A stretch of DNA of 48,955 nt from Coriobacteriia bacterium (GTDB lineage: Bacteria > Actinomycetota > Coriobacteriia > Anaerosomatales > JAAXUF01), in contig JARLGT010000022.1 of assembly GCA_031292615.1 (NCBI GenBank), forward strand, positions 1-48,955, read 5' to 3'. The position numbers and the translations under genes were made by a program. The notes under the pieces are model-generated. The model saw only the letters and a list, made by a program, of their open reading frames with translations. It was not told where the DNA came from and did no database searches. Positions 8,804-18,242 of the stretch are shown here, one piece after another (position 1 is the stretch's first letter; each line of letters opens with the position of its first letter).

Positions 8804-11365
8804 CTACTCGCCGGCCGCGCCGCCGGAGGCGGCACCGCCGCGACCCGACGAACTGCGCTCGACCATCGTCTTTACCTGTGCGTCCACGCTCTTGGGCGCG
8901 CGGTGTGACGGGATAGCCACACTACCCTCGCCCTTGCGGAACGCGGCCTTGCCATCCTCGACGTAGACCTCGATTACGTCGCCAGCGGTCCAGTTGCCGC
9001 CGAGAATCTGCTCGGAGAGCGGGTCTTCGAGGCTGCGCTGGATTGCGCGGCGCAAGGGACGGGCGCCGAGCGTCGAGTCGAAGCCTTCGAGTGCTAGCAG
9101 GCTGCGGGCTTCCGGGCTCAGCGTGATTCCGAAGCCTTGGAGCAGGAGCTGGTCGCGCAGGCGGTCGACCATCAGGTCGACGATCTGCTCGATCTCCTCG
9201 TGGCTCAGGTCGTGGAAGACGATGACCTCGTCGACACGGTTGAGGAACTCGGGCTTGAAAGCCTTCTTGAGTTCGCCAGTGACGCGTTCCTTGACCATGT
9301 CGTAGCCGATGCCGCCGTCCGCGTCCTGCGGGGCGAAGCCCAGCGTGGTCTGCTTGACGATGTCGCGGGCGCCGATATTGCTCGTCATGATGATGATGGT
9401 GTTCTTGAAGTCGACCTTGCGACCTTGGGCGTCGGTCAATCGGCCCTCCTCCAGAATCTGGAGCAGGATGTTGAAGACGTCCGGGTGGGCCTTCTCAATC
9501 TCATCGAACAGGATCACGGAGTATGGCTTGCGGCGCACGGCCTCGGTAAGCTGGCCGCCCTCGTCAAAGCCAACGTAGCCAGGAGGCGAGCCGACCAGGC
9601 GCGACACCGTGTGCTTCTCCATGTACTCGGACATGTCGAGGCTGATGAGAGAATCCTCGCTGCCGAACAGGAAGTTCGCGAGAGCCTTGGACAGCTCGGT
9701 CTTACCCACGCCCGACGGGCCGAGGAAGATGAACGAGCCGCTGGGACGACGCGGGTCCTTCAGGCCAGCGCGTGCACGGCGAATCGCCTTGCTGACCGCG
9801 ACGACAGCCTCGTCCTGCCCGACGATTCGCTCGTGCAGCACCGTCTCCATCCGTAGGAGTTTGGCGGTCTCCTCCTCGGTCAGCGCGGTAACCGGCACGC
9901 CGGTCCACATCGACACGACCTCGGCGATCTCGTGCTCCGTGACCTCGACGACGCGCCGCGTGTCGGGCTTGAGCCACTCCTCTTCCATCTGGCGTTTCTC
10001 GGCAAGGATCTGCTTCTCGCGGTCGCGCAGTGCGGCGGCCTTCTCGAACTCCTGAGCCTCAATGGCCGCTTCCTTCTCAGTGCGTACCTGACGCAGTCGG
10101 TCGTCGACCTCTTTGACACCAGGAGGTGCCGTCATCATCTTGATGCGCATCTTGGCGCCGGCCTCGTCCATCAGGTCGATGGCCTTGTCGGGCAGGAAGC
10201 GGTCGGAGATGTAGCGGTCGGCCAGGTTGGCGGCAGCGACGAGCGCCTCGTCGGTGATGGTGACGCGGTGGTGTGCTTCGTAGCGGTCGCGCAGACCCTT
10301 GAGGATCTGAATCGTCTCTTCGACGCTGGGCTCGCCAACCGTGATGGGCTGGAAGCGACGCTCGAGCGCGGGATCCTTCTCGACGTACTTGCGGTACTCG
10401 TCGAGCGTGGTGGCTCCGATGGTCTGCAGCTCGCCGCGGGCGAGCGCGGGCTTGATGATGCTGGCCGCGTCGATTGCGCCCTCAGCGGCACCTGCGCCCA
10501 CGAGCGTGTGCATCTCGTCGACGAACAGGATGATGTCTCCGCGCTCGCGGATCTCCTTCATGACCTTCTTGAGCCGGTCCTCGAACTCGCCGCGATATTT
10601 GCTGCCGGCGACGAGCGCTGCAAGGTCCAGCGTGTAGAGCTGCTTGTCCTTGATCGTCTCGGGCACCTCGTCAGACGAGATGCGTTGCGCGAGGCCCTCG
10701 GAGACGGCGGTCTTGCCCACGCCCGGCTCGCCGATCAGGACCGGATTGTTCTTCGTGCGACGCGACAGGATCTGCATGACGCGTTCGATCTCGCTCGCGC
10801 GGCCGATGACCGGATCGAGCTTCCCGTCGCGCGCTTGGCGCGTGAGATTGCGGCCGAACTCGTCGAGTAGCGCCGTGCCGCCGCCTCCGCCGCCGCGACG
10901 CTCTTCGCCGGGCTCGCTGGGCTTGCCGTAGTGGCCGGAGAGCAGCTGGATAACTGCCGAGCGGACCTTCTCGAGATCGGCGCCGAGGTTGAGTAGCACC
11001 TGCGCGGCCACGCCCTCGCCCTCACGGATCAGGCCGAGGAGGATGTGCTCGGTACCGATGTAGTTGTGTCCCAGCTGCAGCGCCTCGCGAAGCGAGAGCT
11101 CCAAGACCTTCTTTGCACGCGGCGTGAAGGGGATGTGCCCGGTGGGCACGAACGTGCCTCGGCCGATAAGGTCTTCGACCTGCGCATGGACGTCCTCAAG
11201 CGAGATGTTGAGCGACTCGAGCGCTTTGGCTGCGATTCCGTCCTGCTCGCGAATGAGCCCGAGCAGCAGGTGCTCGGTGCCGATGTAGTTCTGATTGAGC
11301 ATGCGCGCCTCTTCTTGGGCGTATACAACCACCCGGCGTGCCTTCTCGGTGAATCGCTCGAACAT
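8804..11365 (-). CDS. clpC: ATP-dependent Clp protease ATP-binding subunit ClpC
   Basis: An 853-residue HSP100 unfoldase that feeds proteins to ClpP. In order: two Clp_N repeats ([20 protein letters not shown] onward, about 1-145), AAA+ domain 1 with Walker [16 protein letters not shown] and Walker [11 protein letters not shown], a UVR/coiled-coil insert near residues 415-455, and AAA+ domain 2 with [15 protein letters not shown] and [14 protein letters not shown]. The start at 11365 is fixed by the SD-like GGGAGGG a few bases upstream; longer readings add 29 unlikely residues. A hairpin CGGCGGG/CCCGCCG (11386-11402) lies just before the SD and a TATACT -10 box is at 11435-11430. No ctsR, mcsA or mcsB precedes it. 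Confidence 0.96.
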   Translation of the reverse strand: MFERFTEKARRVVVYAQEEARMLNQNYIGTEHLLLGLIREQDGIAAKALESLNISLEDVHAQVEDLIGRGTFVPTGHIPFTPRAKKVLELSLREALQLGHNYIGTEHILLGLIREGEGVAAQVLLNLGADLEKVRSAVIQLLSGHYGKPSEPGEERRGGGGGGTALLDEFGRNLTRQARDGKLDPVIGRASEIERVMQILSRRTKNNPVLIGEPGVGKTAVSEGLAQRISSDEVPETIKDKQLYTLDLAALVAGSKYRGEFEDRLKKVMKEIRERGDIILFVDEMHTLVGAGAAEGAIDAASIIKPALARGELQTIGATTLDEYRKYVEKDPALERRFQPITVGEPSVEETIQILKGLRDRYEAHHRVTITDEALVAAANLADRYISDRFLPDKAIDLMDEAGAKMRIKMMTAPPGVKEVDDRLRQVRTEKEAAIEAQEFEKAAALRDREKQILAEKRQMEEEWLKPDTRRVVEVTEHEIAEVVSMWTGVPVTALTEEETAKLLRMETVLHERIVGQDEAVVAVSKAIRRARAGLKDPRRPSGSFIFLGPSGVGKTELSKALANFLFGSEDSLISLDMSEYMEKHTVSRLVGSPPGYVGFDEGGQLTEAVRRKPYSVILFDEIEKAHPDVFNILLQILEEGRLTDAQGRKVDFKNTIIIMTSNIGARDIVKQTTLGFAPQDADGGIGYDMVKERVTGELKKAFKPEFLNRVDEVIVFHDLSHEEIEQIVDLMVDRLRDQLLLQGFGITLSPEARSLLALEGFDSTLGARPLRRAIQRSLEDPLSEQILGGNWTAGDVIEVYVEDGKAAFRKGEGSVAIPSHRAPKSVDAQVKTMVERSSSGRGGAASGGAAGE

Positions 11366-11544
11366 GAGCGCCCTCCCTATCGCATCGGCGGGGTACCCGC
11401 CGGAAGCATTCATCAGTGCATGTATCGGAAGTATACCCGCCGAGTCTGACAACCAATGACGGGTACGGCACTGAAAGCAAGGGAAATGCCAGAGACTTGA
11501 GTCTACCGCACTTAGATTTCCCGCCGAGCAGAACGCTTGGAGCG

Positions 11545-13062
11545 CTACTCAGCTTCCGGGCGCATGTGCGGGAAGAGCAACACGTCACGAATCGACGCCG
11601 AGTCGGTCAGAAGCATGACGAGGCGGTCGATGCCCAAGCCCATGCCGCCAGCCGGAGGCATGCCGTACTCCTGCGCGCGCAGGTAGTCGGTGTCGACCCA
11701 CATCGCCTCATCGTCGCCGGCGTCCTTCGCAGTGGCCTGCGCTTCGAAGCGCTCGCGCTGATCCACCGGGTCGACGAGTTCCGAGAATGCGTTGGCGAAC
11801 TCTCGGCCGGTGATGATGAGCTCGAAGCGATCGGTCAGCTCGGGGTCGTCGTCGTTGCGGCGAGCTAACGGGGAGATCTCGGCGGGATACATCGTCACGA
11901 ACGTCGGCTCGACGAGCGTGTGCTCGACGAGCTTCTCGAACAGCTCGGTGATGAGCTTGCCCTTACCGAAGCCCGTCTCCCACGTGACGTCGTGCTTGTC
12001 GCACAGCGCGCGCAGCTCGTCGAGGCTTCGCGCGAAGCTGACGTCCTCGCCGGCCTCGGCTCTGGTGAGCTCGATCATGCTCGCGCGGCGCCAGCGGCCT
12101 CGCTGCGAGACCTCCGTGCCCTGCTAGGTGATGTCGAGCGTGCCGAGAACCTGCTGGGCGGAGCTGATGATGATGCCCTCGGTCAAGTCCATCATCGAGT
12201 TCATATTGCCGAACGCCTCGTAGGCCTCGAGCATCGTGAACTCCGGGTTGTGCCGCACGCTGATGCCCTCGTTGCGAAACGAGCGGTTGATCTCGTAGAC
12301 GCGTTCGAATCCACCCACGAGCAGGCGCTTGAGGTAGAGCTCCGGCGCGATGCGCAGATAGAACTCCATGTCCAGCGCGTTGTGGTGCGTAACGAACGGT
12401 TTTGCGGTTGCACCGCCGGGGATGGGGTGCAGCATCGGCGTCTCGACCTCGAGGTAGCCTTGCTCCTCCATGTAGCGGCGAATCGCAGCAACGATCTTGA
12501 AGCGCGTCGTGAAGACGTCACGCACTTCGGGATTGACGATCAGGTCGACATAGCGCTGACGATAGCGGGTCTCGGTGTCGCTCAGGCCGGAGTGCTTGTC
12601 TGGCAGCGGGCGCAGCGACTTGGAGAGCAGCGTGACGGCCGTCGGGGCGACGGACAGCTCGCCTCGGCGCGTGCGGAGCACTGCGCCTACCGCGCCGACC
12701 CAGTCGCCAAGATCGAGGTTCCTGATGGCCTCGAACGCGTCCTCGCCCACGATGTTGATGCGCGTGAAGAGCTGCAGGTCACCGGTGGCATCGCGGATGA
12801 CAAGGAAGATGACCTTGCCTTGGTCGCGCTTGGCGACGACTCGCCCGGCGACGCTGACAACGTCCTCGGTCTCAGCGCCCGTCTCGAGCCCAGCGTAGTC
12901 GGCCTCGAGCTGTGCAGCGCGCGCAGTGACGTCCCAACTATCGAGATAGGGCTGCTGGCCGGCGGCGCGAAGCGCGTCGAGCTTGGCTCGGCGAACGACG
13001 AACGGGTCGTCTTCGACGGCGGCTTCGGGGTTCTCGGCGGAGGTGATCTCCTCGTCGGCCAT
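11545..13062 (-). CDS. lysS: Lysyl-tRNA synthetase, interrupted by an in-frame TAG
   Basis: A class II LysRS of 505 codons whose codon 313 (12126-12124) is TAG. The first 312 residues hold the OB-fold tRNA-binding domain ([19 protein letters not shown]), motif 1 ([18 protein letters not shown]) and motif 2 ([20 protein letters not shown]). After the TAG the same frame continues without another stop into [35 protein letters not shown] and motif 3 [15 protein letters not shown]. Around the stop, TLDIT-stop-QGTEVS matches family members that have Tyr there, so a TAC-to-TAG change explains it. Many neighbouring genes end in TAG, so wholesale recoding is unlikely. Either sequence error, a fresh mutation or read-through is involved. 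greA is 5 bases upstream. Confidence 0.9.
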
Positions 13063-13067
13063 GCGGA

Positions 13068-13541
13068 CTATCGAGTGATCGCGAGGACGGTGTACTCGAT
13101 GACCTTGCCCGAGGGCGTGGTCACCTTGACGGTGTCGCCCTTCTTGTGGCCGAGGATTGCGGCACCGACCGGTGACTCGTTGGAGATCTTGTCGGCGGAA
13201 GGATCGGCCTCGGCGGAACCAACGACCTGATAGGTGCGCTTCGCGCCGTCAGCAGTCTCAAGCTCGACCTTGCTGCCCAGCGTCACCTTGGTGGGGTTGG
13301 TCTTGGGTGCATCGATGATGGTTGCGCTCGCGAGGATCTGGGTGACCTCAAGGATGCGGCTCTCCACCCACGACTGCTCGTTCTTGGCGTCGTCGTACTC
13401 AGAGTTCTCGGAGATGTCCCCGAACTCCTTGGCCTCCTTGATGCGCTCCCCGACCTCTCGGCGGCGGACCGTCTCGAGATGCCTGAGCTCATCTTCGAGC
13501 TTGGTCTGGCCCTCGGCGGTAAGTGCGATATCTTTGTTCAT
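13068..13541 (-). CDS. greA: Transcription elongation factor GreA
   Basis: A 157-residue factor that rescues backtracked RNA polymerase by stimulating transcript cleavage. The N-terminal coiled coil carries [21 protein letters not shown] and the tip-like segment [18 protein letters not shown] with the acidic residues needed for activity. The C-terminal FKBP-like domain has [32 protein letters not shown] and VEYTVL-like ending. Length is standard. It is the first gene of a pair with lysS (5-base gap), a common pairing in Firmicutes and Actinobacteria. Confidence 0.97.
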   Translation of the reverse strand: MNKDIALTAEGQTKLEDELRHLETVRRREVGERIKEAKEFGDISENSEYDDAKNEQSWVESRILEVTQILASATIIDAPKTNPTKVTLGSKVELETADGAKRTYQVVGSAEADPSADKISNESPVGAAILGHKKGDTVKVTTPSGKVIEYTVLAITR

Positions 13542-13603
13542 CTGAGGCTCCGTATCAGGTCACGTCCGCGCGCGTCTTGCGCGCTGCGTGGCGGGTAACG
13601 CGA

Positions 13604-13634
13604 GGGCTGCCCGCGAAGTGGTTCAAGGCAGCCC
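13604..13634 (-). terminator. Possible terminator hairpin after the second TatA-like gene
   Basis: An 8-base stem GGGCTGCC/GGCAGCCC with a 15-base loop lies between the TatA-like gene ending at 13701 and greA. There is no clear U-tract, so a terminator role is only likely. Confidence 0.35.
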
Positions 13635-13700
13635 GGCAGAATGTCCACCGCAGTATATACGAATGCGTGGAGCTTACAACCGTGAATCACATCTGTCTGG

Positions 13701-13889
13701 CTAGGGCTGCTGCGGTTTGTCAGATGACTTGGCTTCGGCGTCCTCTGGAGAGCTAGGCTCGTCGGGGAACGCGCGCATCGGTTTGCGTATCTTCTTCGCA
13801 GCGTCGGGCAGCCTGCGGGGCAGGAAGATTATCGCCACGATGATGGCAATAACGATCAGCCCTCCGGGCGACAAGAGCTTCATCAACAT
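13701..13889 (-). CDS. Small TatA/MttA/Hcf106-like protein
   Basis: A 62-residue protein with one N-terminal membrane helix (LIVIAIIVAIIFLP) followed by an amphipathic helix (RRLPDAAKKIRKPMRAF) and a polar acidic tail, the layout of TatA-type translocase subunits. The ATG at 13889 is chosen because GGAGGT lies just upstream. It differs from the next gene in having PRRLPDAA where classical TatA has FGPKKLPELG; the FG hinge is replaced by LP. It may be a second TatA paralogue or a diverged relative. A Tat substrate, the hydrogenase small subunit, is encoded near 43 kb. Confidence 0.65.
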   Translation of the reverse strand: MLMKLLSPGGLIVIAIIVAIIFLPRRLPDAAKKIRKPMRAFPDEPSSPEDAEAKSSDKPQQP

Positions 13890-13988
13890 TGCTACCTCCA
13901 GCGGCGCAGGGCCGCGCAATCGGAAGTCGGATACAACAACGCGCGCCGCAGGTGGGCGCGCGTTGAAAGCGTGCGTTGGGAGGGCGGG

Positions 13989-14213
13989 CTACTCTTCGGC
14001 GTCCTTGGCAGCAGGCTTCTTCTCGGCCTCGGCCTTGGCAGCCGCCTCGGCTGCGGGAAGCTCCTCGTCCTCGTCCTTGCCCTCCGCGCCGTCGCGGATC
14101 GACTTCATCGTCTTGCCCAGCGACTTGCCCAGCTGCGGCAGCTGCTTCGGGCCGAAGATGATCAGCACGATGATGAGGATGATGATCAGGACCTGGGGCT
14201 CGAAGAGCTTCAT
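13989..14213 (-). CDS. tatA: Sec-independent translocase subunit TatA
   Basis: A 74-residue protein with the standard TatA plan: membrane helix VLIIILIIVLIIF, hinge FGPKQLPQLG, amphipathic helix KSLGKTMKSIRDG and a charged Ala/Glu/Lys tail. TatA oligomers form the pore that moves folded, twin-arginine proteins across the membrane. The ATG at 14213 has GGAGGC seven bases before it; longer in-frame readings upstream are not TatA-like. TatB and TatC are not in the window. It follows rex by 76 bases in the same direction. Confidence 0.9.
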   Translation of the reverse strand: MKLFEPQVLIIILIIVLIIFGPKQLPQLGKSLGKTMKSIRDGAEGKDEDEELPAAEAAAKAEAEKKPAAKDAEE

Positions 14214-14289
14214 GTGGTGCCTCCGTACGAGTAGGTATCGGTCGATGCCGGTCGACCGGCTGTATGCCGCAAGTAGCGTACCACCAGTC

Positions 14290-14946
14290 TTATGCTCTCG
14301 CCACGCTCTCAGCGCGTGACAGGTAGTAAAGAGTATGGAGCAGTTCACGAACCGGGTCCGTGTTGTGCAGCGTGACATCGTGCGGCACATCAACAAACGC
14401 GGTCGAGTAGTTCACTATGACGCGGATTCCAGCTTTGCACAGACGATTGGCGACCGTCTGTGCCTCGTCGGCGGGAACCGCGATGACGCCGAATCGGATG
14501 TTCTGCTCGGAGACGACGCGTTCGAGTTCGTTGACGTCGCGAACTATCAGGTCTCCGATGCGCTGGCCGATCTTGCGGGGGTCGCTGTCAAAGACGCCAG
14601 CGACGATGAAGCCCCGCGAGCGCAGGCCATCGTAGCGAGCGAGTGCGGCACCGAGGTTTCCCGCGCCAACGATTGCGATGCGCTGGATGTGATCGGAGCC
14701 GAGAATGTGCTGGATCTGGTCGGTGAGCAGCGAGATCTCGTAGCCGACACCGCGCTTCCCGAACTGCCCGAAATAGGCGAGGTCTCGGCGAATCTGTGCG
14801 GCGTTGACCTCGGCGAGTTCGGAGAGTCGAGCCGAGGAGACTGTCTCGCTCCCCTCTCCCCTGAGGTGCAGCAAGACGTTGAGGTACGCAGGGAGTCGTT
14901 CGACCACCCCTTGCGGTATGCGCTGCTCACCCTGAGCTGTGGACAC
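14290..14946 (-). CDS. rex: Redox-sensing transcriptional repressor Rex
   Basis: A 218-residue repressor that reads the NADH/NAD+ ratio; NADH releases it from DNA. The N-terminal winged helix has RLPAYLNVLLHL, SSARLSELAEVNAAQIRRDLAYFG and FGKRGVGYE, all typical of Rex. The Rossmann domain has the dinucleotide loop IVGAGNLGAAL and VFDSDP. The C-terminal swapped helix is near DPVRELLHTLYYL. The start is a GTG at 14946. A candidate Rex operator at 14987-15004, 40 bases upstream, suggests autoregulation, and a closely similar site lies before the hydrogenase operon near 44.03 kb. Confidence 0.96.
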   Translation of the reverse strand: MSTAQGEQRIPQGVVERLPAYLNVLLHLRGEGSETVSSARLSELAEVNAAQIRRDLAYFGQFGKRGVGYEISLLTDQIQHILGSDHIQRIAIVGAGNLGAALARYDGLRSRGFIVAGVFDSDPRKIGQRIGDLIVRDVNELERVVSEQNIRFGVIAVPADEAQTVANRLCKAGIRVIVNYSTAFVDVPHDVTLHNTDPVRELLHTLYYLSRAESVARA

Positions 14947-14986
14947 TGCTGTACCCCGAATCGCTGCCGGTCGATTCCGGTCTCAA

Positions 14987-15004
14987 TCGTAACGACTGTT
15001 ACAA
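14987..15004 (-). promoter_or_regulatory. Candidate Rex operator upstream of rex
   Basis: Read on the minus strand: TTGTAAC-AGTC-GTTACGA, an 18-base near-perfect inverted repeat. Known Rex sites are 18-base palindromes of the form TTGTnAn-N4-nTnACAA, which this fits with one mismatch in the right arm. It lies 40-58 bases upstream of the rex start codon, a position suited to autoregulation. The related site at 44024-44041 supports the call. Confidence 0.6.
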
Positions 15005-15068
15005 AGTCGGACAAGAAGCAGAACGCCGAGCGGCACCTTACGCCGATAAGTGCGATGTTTTGCAGCCT

Positions 15069-16196
15069 CTAGCCTAGCGGCGAGCGGTTCAAGACGTCTA
15101 GAACGTCGGAGCGAGTGATGATTCCCGCAAGATGGCCCTCCCGCACGACCATCAACGCACCTGGCTTGTCGCCCGCAAGTCTGCCGAGCGTGGACTGCAC
15201 CGGTGTCGATGCGTCGATGCTCAGGTTGCCGAGGTCTCTGTCGGTGATGTCGGCGACCTTGACGTACGGCCAGTCCGCGCGCGCGATCGTCTTGACGTCG
15301 CCGAGCGAGACGAGGCCGATGATCGCGCCTTGGTAGATTACGGGGTACCGGCTGTGCTGGCGGCCGAGCAGGTGATCTTGAACGAGTGCCTCCACGGACA
15401 GCTCGCCATCCACGTACTCCGGGTGCCACGTCATGATTCGCTCGACAGTCAGGCCGGCAAGGCGCGATTGGACCTCCTGCTGCCGATAGGCTGCCCCAGC
15501 AAGCCAAGCGATGAACCAGCCGAGCAGCCCGAACCAGACCAGGCCGCCGTCGTGGAGGTACAGCACGCCCCACAGCGCGAGCGCGACAAGCCCCCATCCG
15601 ATGACCTGCCCAGAGCGTGCAGCCCATCGGGTCGCCTTCAGGATGTCGCCCGTGATCGCCCAGAGGATCGAACGGAGCACACGCCCCCCGTCGAGCGGAA
15701 ACCCAGGGAGCAGGTTGAACAGGCCGATGAATAGATTGATGCTCGCGAGGTAGGCCAGCGGCGCTGTGAACCACCACGGCGATGTCGCCAGCATGAGTGT
15801 GTAGGCGAGAAAGCAGCTACCCGCAATCAGCAGGCTCATCAGAGGCCCCGACGCGGCCATCAACAGTTCGCGCCCCGGCGAGCGCGGCTCTTCTTCGATC
15901 TGGGCGACGCCGCCGAAGATGAACAGCGTAATCTTGGCGACGTTGCCGCCTTCGAGCTTGGTCACAAGCGCGTGGCACAGCTCGTGCGCAAGGATCGATG
16001 CGAAGAAGAGCAGCGCGGTGACGATCCCCAGCGCGCCGAGCAGCCATGCAGGCGCTCCCGCCGCGCCGTGAATCGCTGGGTAGTAGGAGGTCGCCAACGT
16101 CACCGAGACGAGCGCGAAGATAACGACCCAGCTCAGGTTCACCTCAAACGGGATCCCAAAGATCTTGCCGAGCCGAAACGATGGAATGTCGAACAC
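15069..16196 (-). CDS. Site-2 protease family (M50) membrane metalloprotease with CBS domains
   Basis: A 375-residue intramembrane zinc protease of the SpoIVFB/Rip3 type. The zinc motif HELCH is at about 71-75 in the second membrane helix, and the third ligand is the Asp of NLLPGFPLDGGRVLR near residue 170. About five or six membrane segments fill the first 225 residues. Two CBS domains follow (from about 245: ERIMTWHPEYVDGE and LSIDASTPVQSTLGRLAGDKPGALMVV), which usually bind adenine nucleotides and tune activity. The start is GTG at 16196 after GGAGGCG. The substrate is unknown; such proteases often cut anti-sigma factors. Confidence 0.9.
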   Translation of the reverse strand: MFDIPSFRLGKIFGIPFEVNLSWVVIFALVSVTLATSYYPAIHGAAGAPAWLLGALGIVTALLFFASILAHELCHALVTKLEGGNVAKITLFIFGGVAQIEEEPRSPGRELLMAASGPLMSLLIAGSCFLAYTLMLATSPWWFTAPLAYLASINLFIGLFNLLPGFPLDGGRVLRSILWAITGDILKATRWAARSGQVIGWGLVALALWGVLYLHDGGLVWFGLLGWFIAWLAGAAYRQQEVQSRLAGLTVERIMTWHPEYVDGELSVEALVQDHLLGRQHSRYPVIYQGAIIGLVSLGDVKTIARADWPYVKVADITDRDLGNLSIDASTPVQSTLGRLAGDKPGALMVVREGHLAGIITRSDVLDVLNRSPLG

Positions 16197-16271
16197 GTCC
16201 GCCTCCGCCCGCTTGCAGGGCGGTGGGCCCGCCGGCAGCGCGGCGGGCCGACCCCGGAATCGCAGTCGAAA

Positions 16272-17069
16272 CTAGAACGCCGCGCCTTCAAGCGCATGCG
16301 AGCAGATGCACTCACGGACGCTCGGAAGCGCCGGAATCATCGAGTAGATGAGGTCCTTGACCCTACTGTTGTTCTCGTTAAACACGCGCACGACCTCGTC
16401 GTTGGAGACTGGCTCGGCGCCTTCGGCCCCGGCGTCATGGTCAGTGATCAGCGAGATATTGACGTAGCAGATCTCCAGCTCACGGGCGAGGTAAGCCTCA
16501 GGGTACTGGGTCATGTTGATGACTTCCCAGCCTTGCGAGGCGAACCACTTGGACTCCGAGCGGGTCGAAAAGCGTGGCCCCTGGATCACAACGACGGTGC
16601 CCGTGGGATGGGCCGTGATGCCGAGCGCCTGCGCCTTGTCGATCGCAACTTGGCGCATCGCGGGACAGTAAGGGTCGGCCGAGGACACGTGTGTCGTGAT
16701 TGGGCCGTCGTAAAACGTGTCAATCCGGCCCCACGTGCGGTCAACGAACTGGTCGCAGATAACGAAGTGTCCCGGCTCGATCTCGGGCTGCAGCGAGCCG
16801 CACGCGTTTGGTCCGATGATCTGCGAAACGCCGATCTCCTTCATGGCCCAGAGGTTCGCGCGGTAGTTGATCTTGTGCGGCGGCAGCGAGTGGTCCTTGC
16901 CGTGGCGCGGCAAGAAGGCGACCGTCCGGCCACCGATCTCCCCAACCATGACCGCAGAAGACGGAGCACCGTACGGCGTGTTGACCTTGTACTCGCGCGG
17001 GCTATCGAGCAGCTCGTAGAAACCGCTGCCACCGAAGACGCCAATCTCGGCCTTCGGGTATTCAGACAT
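16272..17069 (-). CDS. S-methyl-5'-thioadenosine phosphorylase (MTAP/PNP family)
   Basis: A 265-residue purine nucleoside phosphorylase that splits methylthioadenosine with phosphate, returning adenine and methylthioribose 1-phosphate. Visible are the phosphate loop GVFGGSGFYELL, the RHGKDHSLPPHKINYRAN block, GPNACGSLQPEIEPG, and VVIQGPRFSTRSESKWF. The base-contacting segment reads ITDHDAG, close to the TDYD of adenine-specific MTAP, so MTA rather than inosine is the likely substrate. The ATG at 17069 is preferred over the GTG at 17078, which overlaps the SD AAGGAG. A SAM hydrolase gene lies two genes upstream, so SAM by-product recycling may be a theme here. Confidence 0.88.
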   Translation of the reverse strand: MSEYPKAEIGVFGGSGFYELLDSPREYKVNTPYGAPSSAVMVGEIGGRTVAFLPRHGKDHSLPPHKINYRANLWAMKEIGVSQIIGPNACGSLQPEIEPGHFVICDQFVDRTWGRIDTFYDGPITTHVSSADPYCPAMRQVAIDKAQALGITAHPTGTVVVIQGPRFSTRSESKWFASQGWEVINMTQYPEAYLARELEICYVNISLITDHDAGAEGAEPVSNDEVVRVFNENNSRVKDLIYSMIPALPSVRECICSHALEGAAF

Positions 17070-17171
17070 GGCGTTCACTCCTTGATTCGACGAGACATTT
17101 GGCTCGAGGGAGCCGTTTGTACGATTCTAGTCGATACCCGCCGATGAAGCGGCGCTGTCTGCAAGCTCGTT

Positions 17172-18176
17172 CTAGGCCGAGAGACGTCCGAACGGTGCAT
17201 CCTCGCTCAAAGCAGCCGGTCGGTCGTCCTCGGCGGCCCTGGGGGCCCACAGTGGACGTCGGAACAGGTTTCCCGCGTCTGTCCACACTTCGTCGACACG
17301 GGCTGCCGCCGCGAGCAGCGCCGAGAAGCCCGCGGCCTTGGCGTCCAAGTTGTCGGCGTGGTGCAGCAGCAGCGCCTCCATCGTCGATGGCCGCTTGGGC
17401 GAACCCCACTCCAGCTCACCGTGGTGCGAGAGGATCGCGTGCTCGAGAAGCATCATCCGCTCGACTGGCACCCGAACCCGCCCCCTAGCCAGCGCATCAC
17501 GGACGAGTCGAAGTCCGAGAACGACGTGACCGACCAGTCGACCTTCATCGGTGAACTCGATTGCGGTGCCGAAGGACAACTCTTCGCACTTACCGATGTC
17601 GTGAAGGAGGGCGGCCGTAACGAGCAGGTCTCGGTCGACACCCGCGTACTGGTCTGACAGGGAGCGGCAGAGCGCCGTCACTGCGATGGTGTGTTCGATC
17701 AGGCCCCCGAGGTATGCGTGGTGATAGGCCTGCGAGCCCGGGCATTCTGCAAAACGCTCGAAGAAGCCGCGGTCCGTGAATACGGCGCGCAGCACCTTGC
17801 GCAGTTCGGGATCGGACACGCCGTTGACGAGCGCCTTGAACTCGCGAGTGAGATCCTCCCCCGAGCGAACCCCGCGCGCGATCAGATCCTCGGCATCCCA
17901 GCGCTGGGCGGGCCGCATCGACTCGACCGAGATGCGCTTGACTCCGCGAAACGTCGTGACCGTGCCCTTCACCTGGACAACAGCACCGACGGGAACCGAC
18001 GAGGCGTCTTGGCTCGGCCTGAAGCAAACGGCCGCAATCTGACCCGTGCGATCGGCCAGCTCAAGCGACAGGTACGCCTCACCCGTCCGCGCAGCACGCA
18101 TCTCCTTGGACCTCAAGGCGAAGGGAGCCTCGACCTTAGAGCCCTCGGCCAGCTCGTTGACGTAGTTGCGCTTCAT
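17172..18176 (-). CDS. YhaM-like OB-fold/HD-domain 3'-5' exoribonuclease
   Basis: A 334-residue protein with an N-terminal OB-type nucleic-acid domain (about 10-90, LELADRTGQIAAVCF and VVQVKGTVTTFRGVKRISVESM) and an HD metal-dependent hydrolase domain (about 150-290). HD ligands are in HHAYLGGLIEHTIAV, LLHDIGKCEEL and ILSHHGELEWGSPKRP. This is the domain plan of Bacillus YhaM, a 3'-5' exonuclease, though the C-terminal 40 residues are divergent and acidic. The gene is 66 bases after the SAM hydrolase and ends in TAG. Confidence 0.85.
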   Translation of the reverse strand: MKRNYVNELAEGSKVEAPFALRSKEMRAARTGEAYLSLELADRTGQIAAVCFRPSQDASSVPVGAVVQVKGTVTTFRGVKRISVESMRPAQRWDAEDLIARGVRSGEDLTREFKALVNGVSDPELRKVLRAVFTDRGFFERFAECPGSQAYHHAYLGGLIEHTIAVTALCRSLSDQYAGVDRDLLVTAALLHDIGKCEELSFGTAIEFTDEGRLVGHVVLGLRLVRDALARGRVRVPVERMMLLEHAILSHHGELEWGSPKRPSTMEALLLHHADNLDAKAAGFSALLAAAARVDEVWTDAGNLFRRPLWAPRAAEDDRPAALSEDAPFGRLSA

Positions 18177-18242
18177 GGCCTGTCACCTCTCGACACCGCC
18201 GTATTCTCATCTCGGCGATACCGTAGCGGACGGGTCTGACAT

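Noticed and set aside
11496-11516. HAIR (HspR) operator upstream of clpC
   Set aside because: The left half CTTGAGT is perfect but the right half ACTTAGA matches only four of seven bases of ACTCAAG, and it lies before the likely -35 region. Too weak to call.
12124-12126. Pyrrolysine or genome-wide TAG recoding as an explanation for the lysS amber codon
   Set aside because: TAG is the normal stop of many genes here (yacP, ispD, YhaM-like, DUF362, VanZ-like), and the expected residue is Tyr, not a special position.
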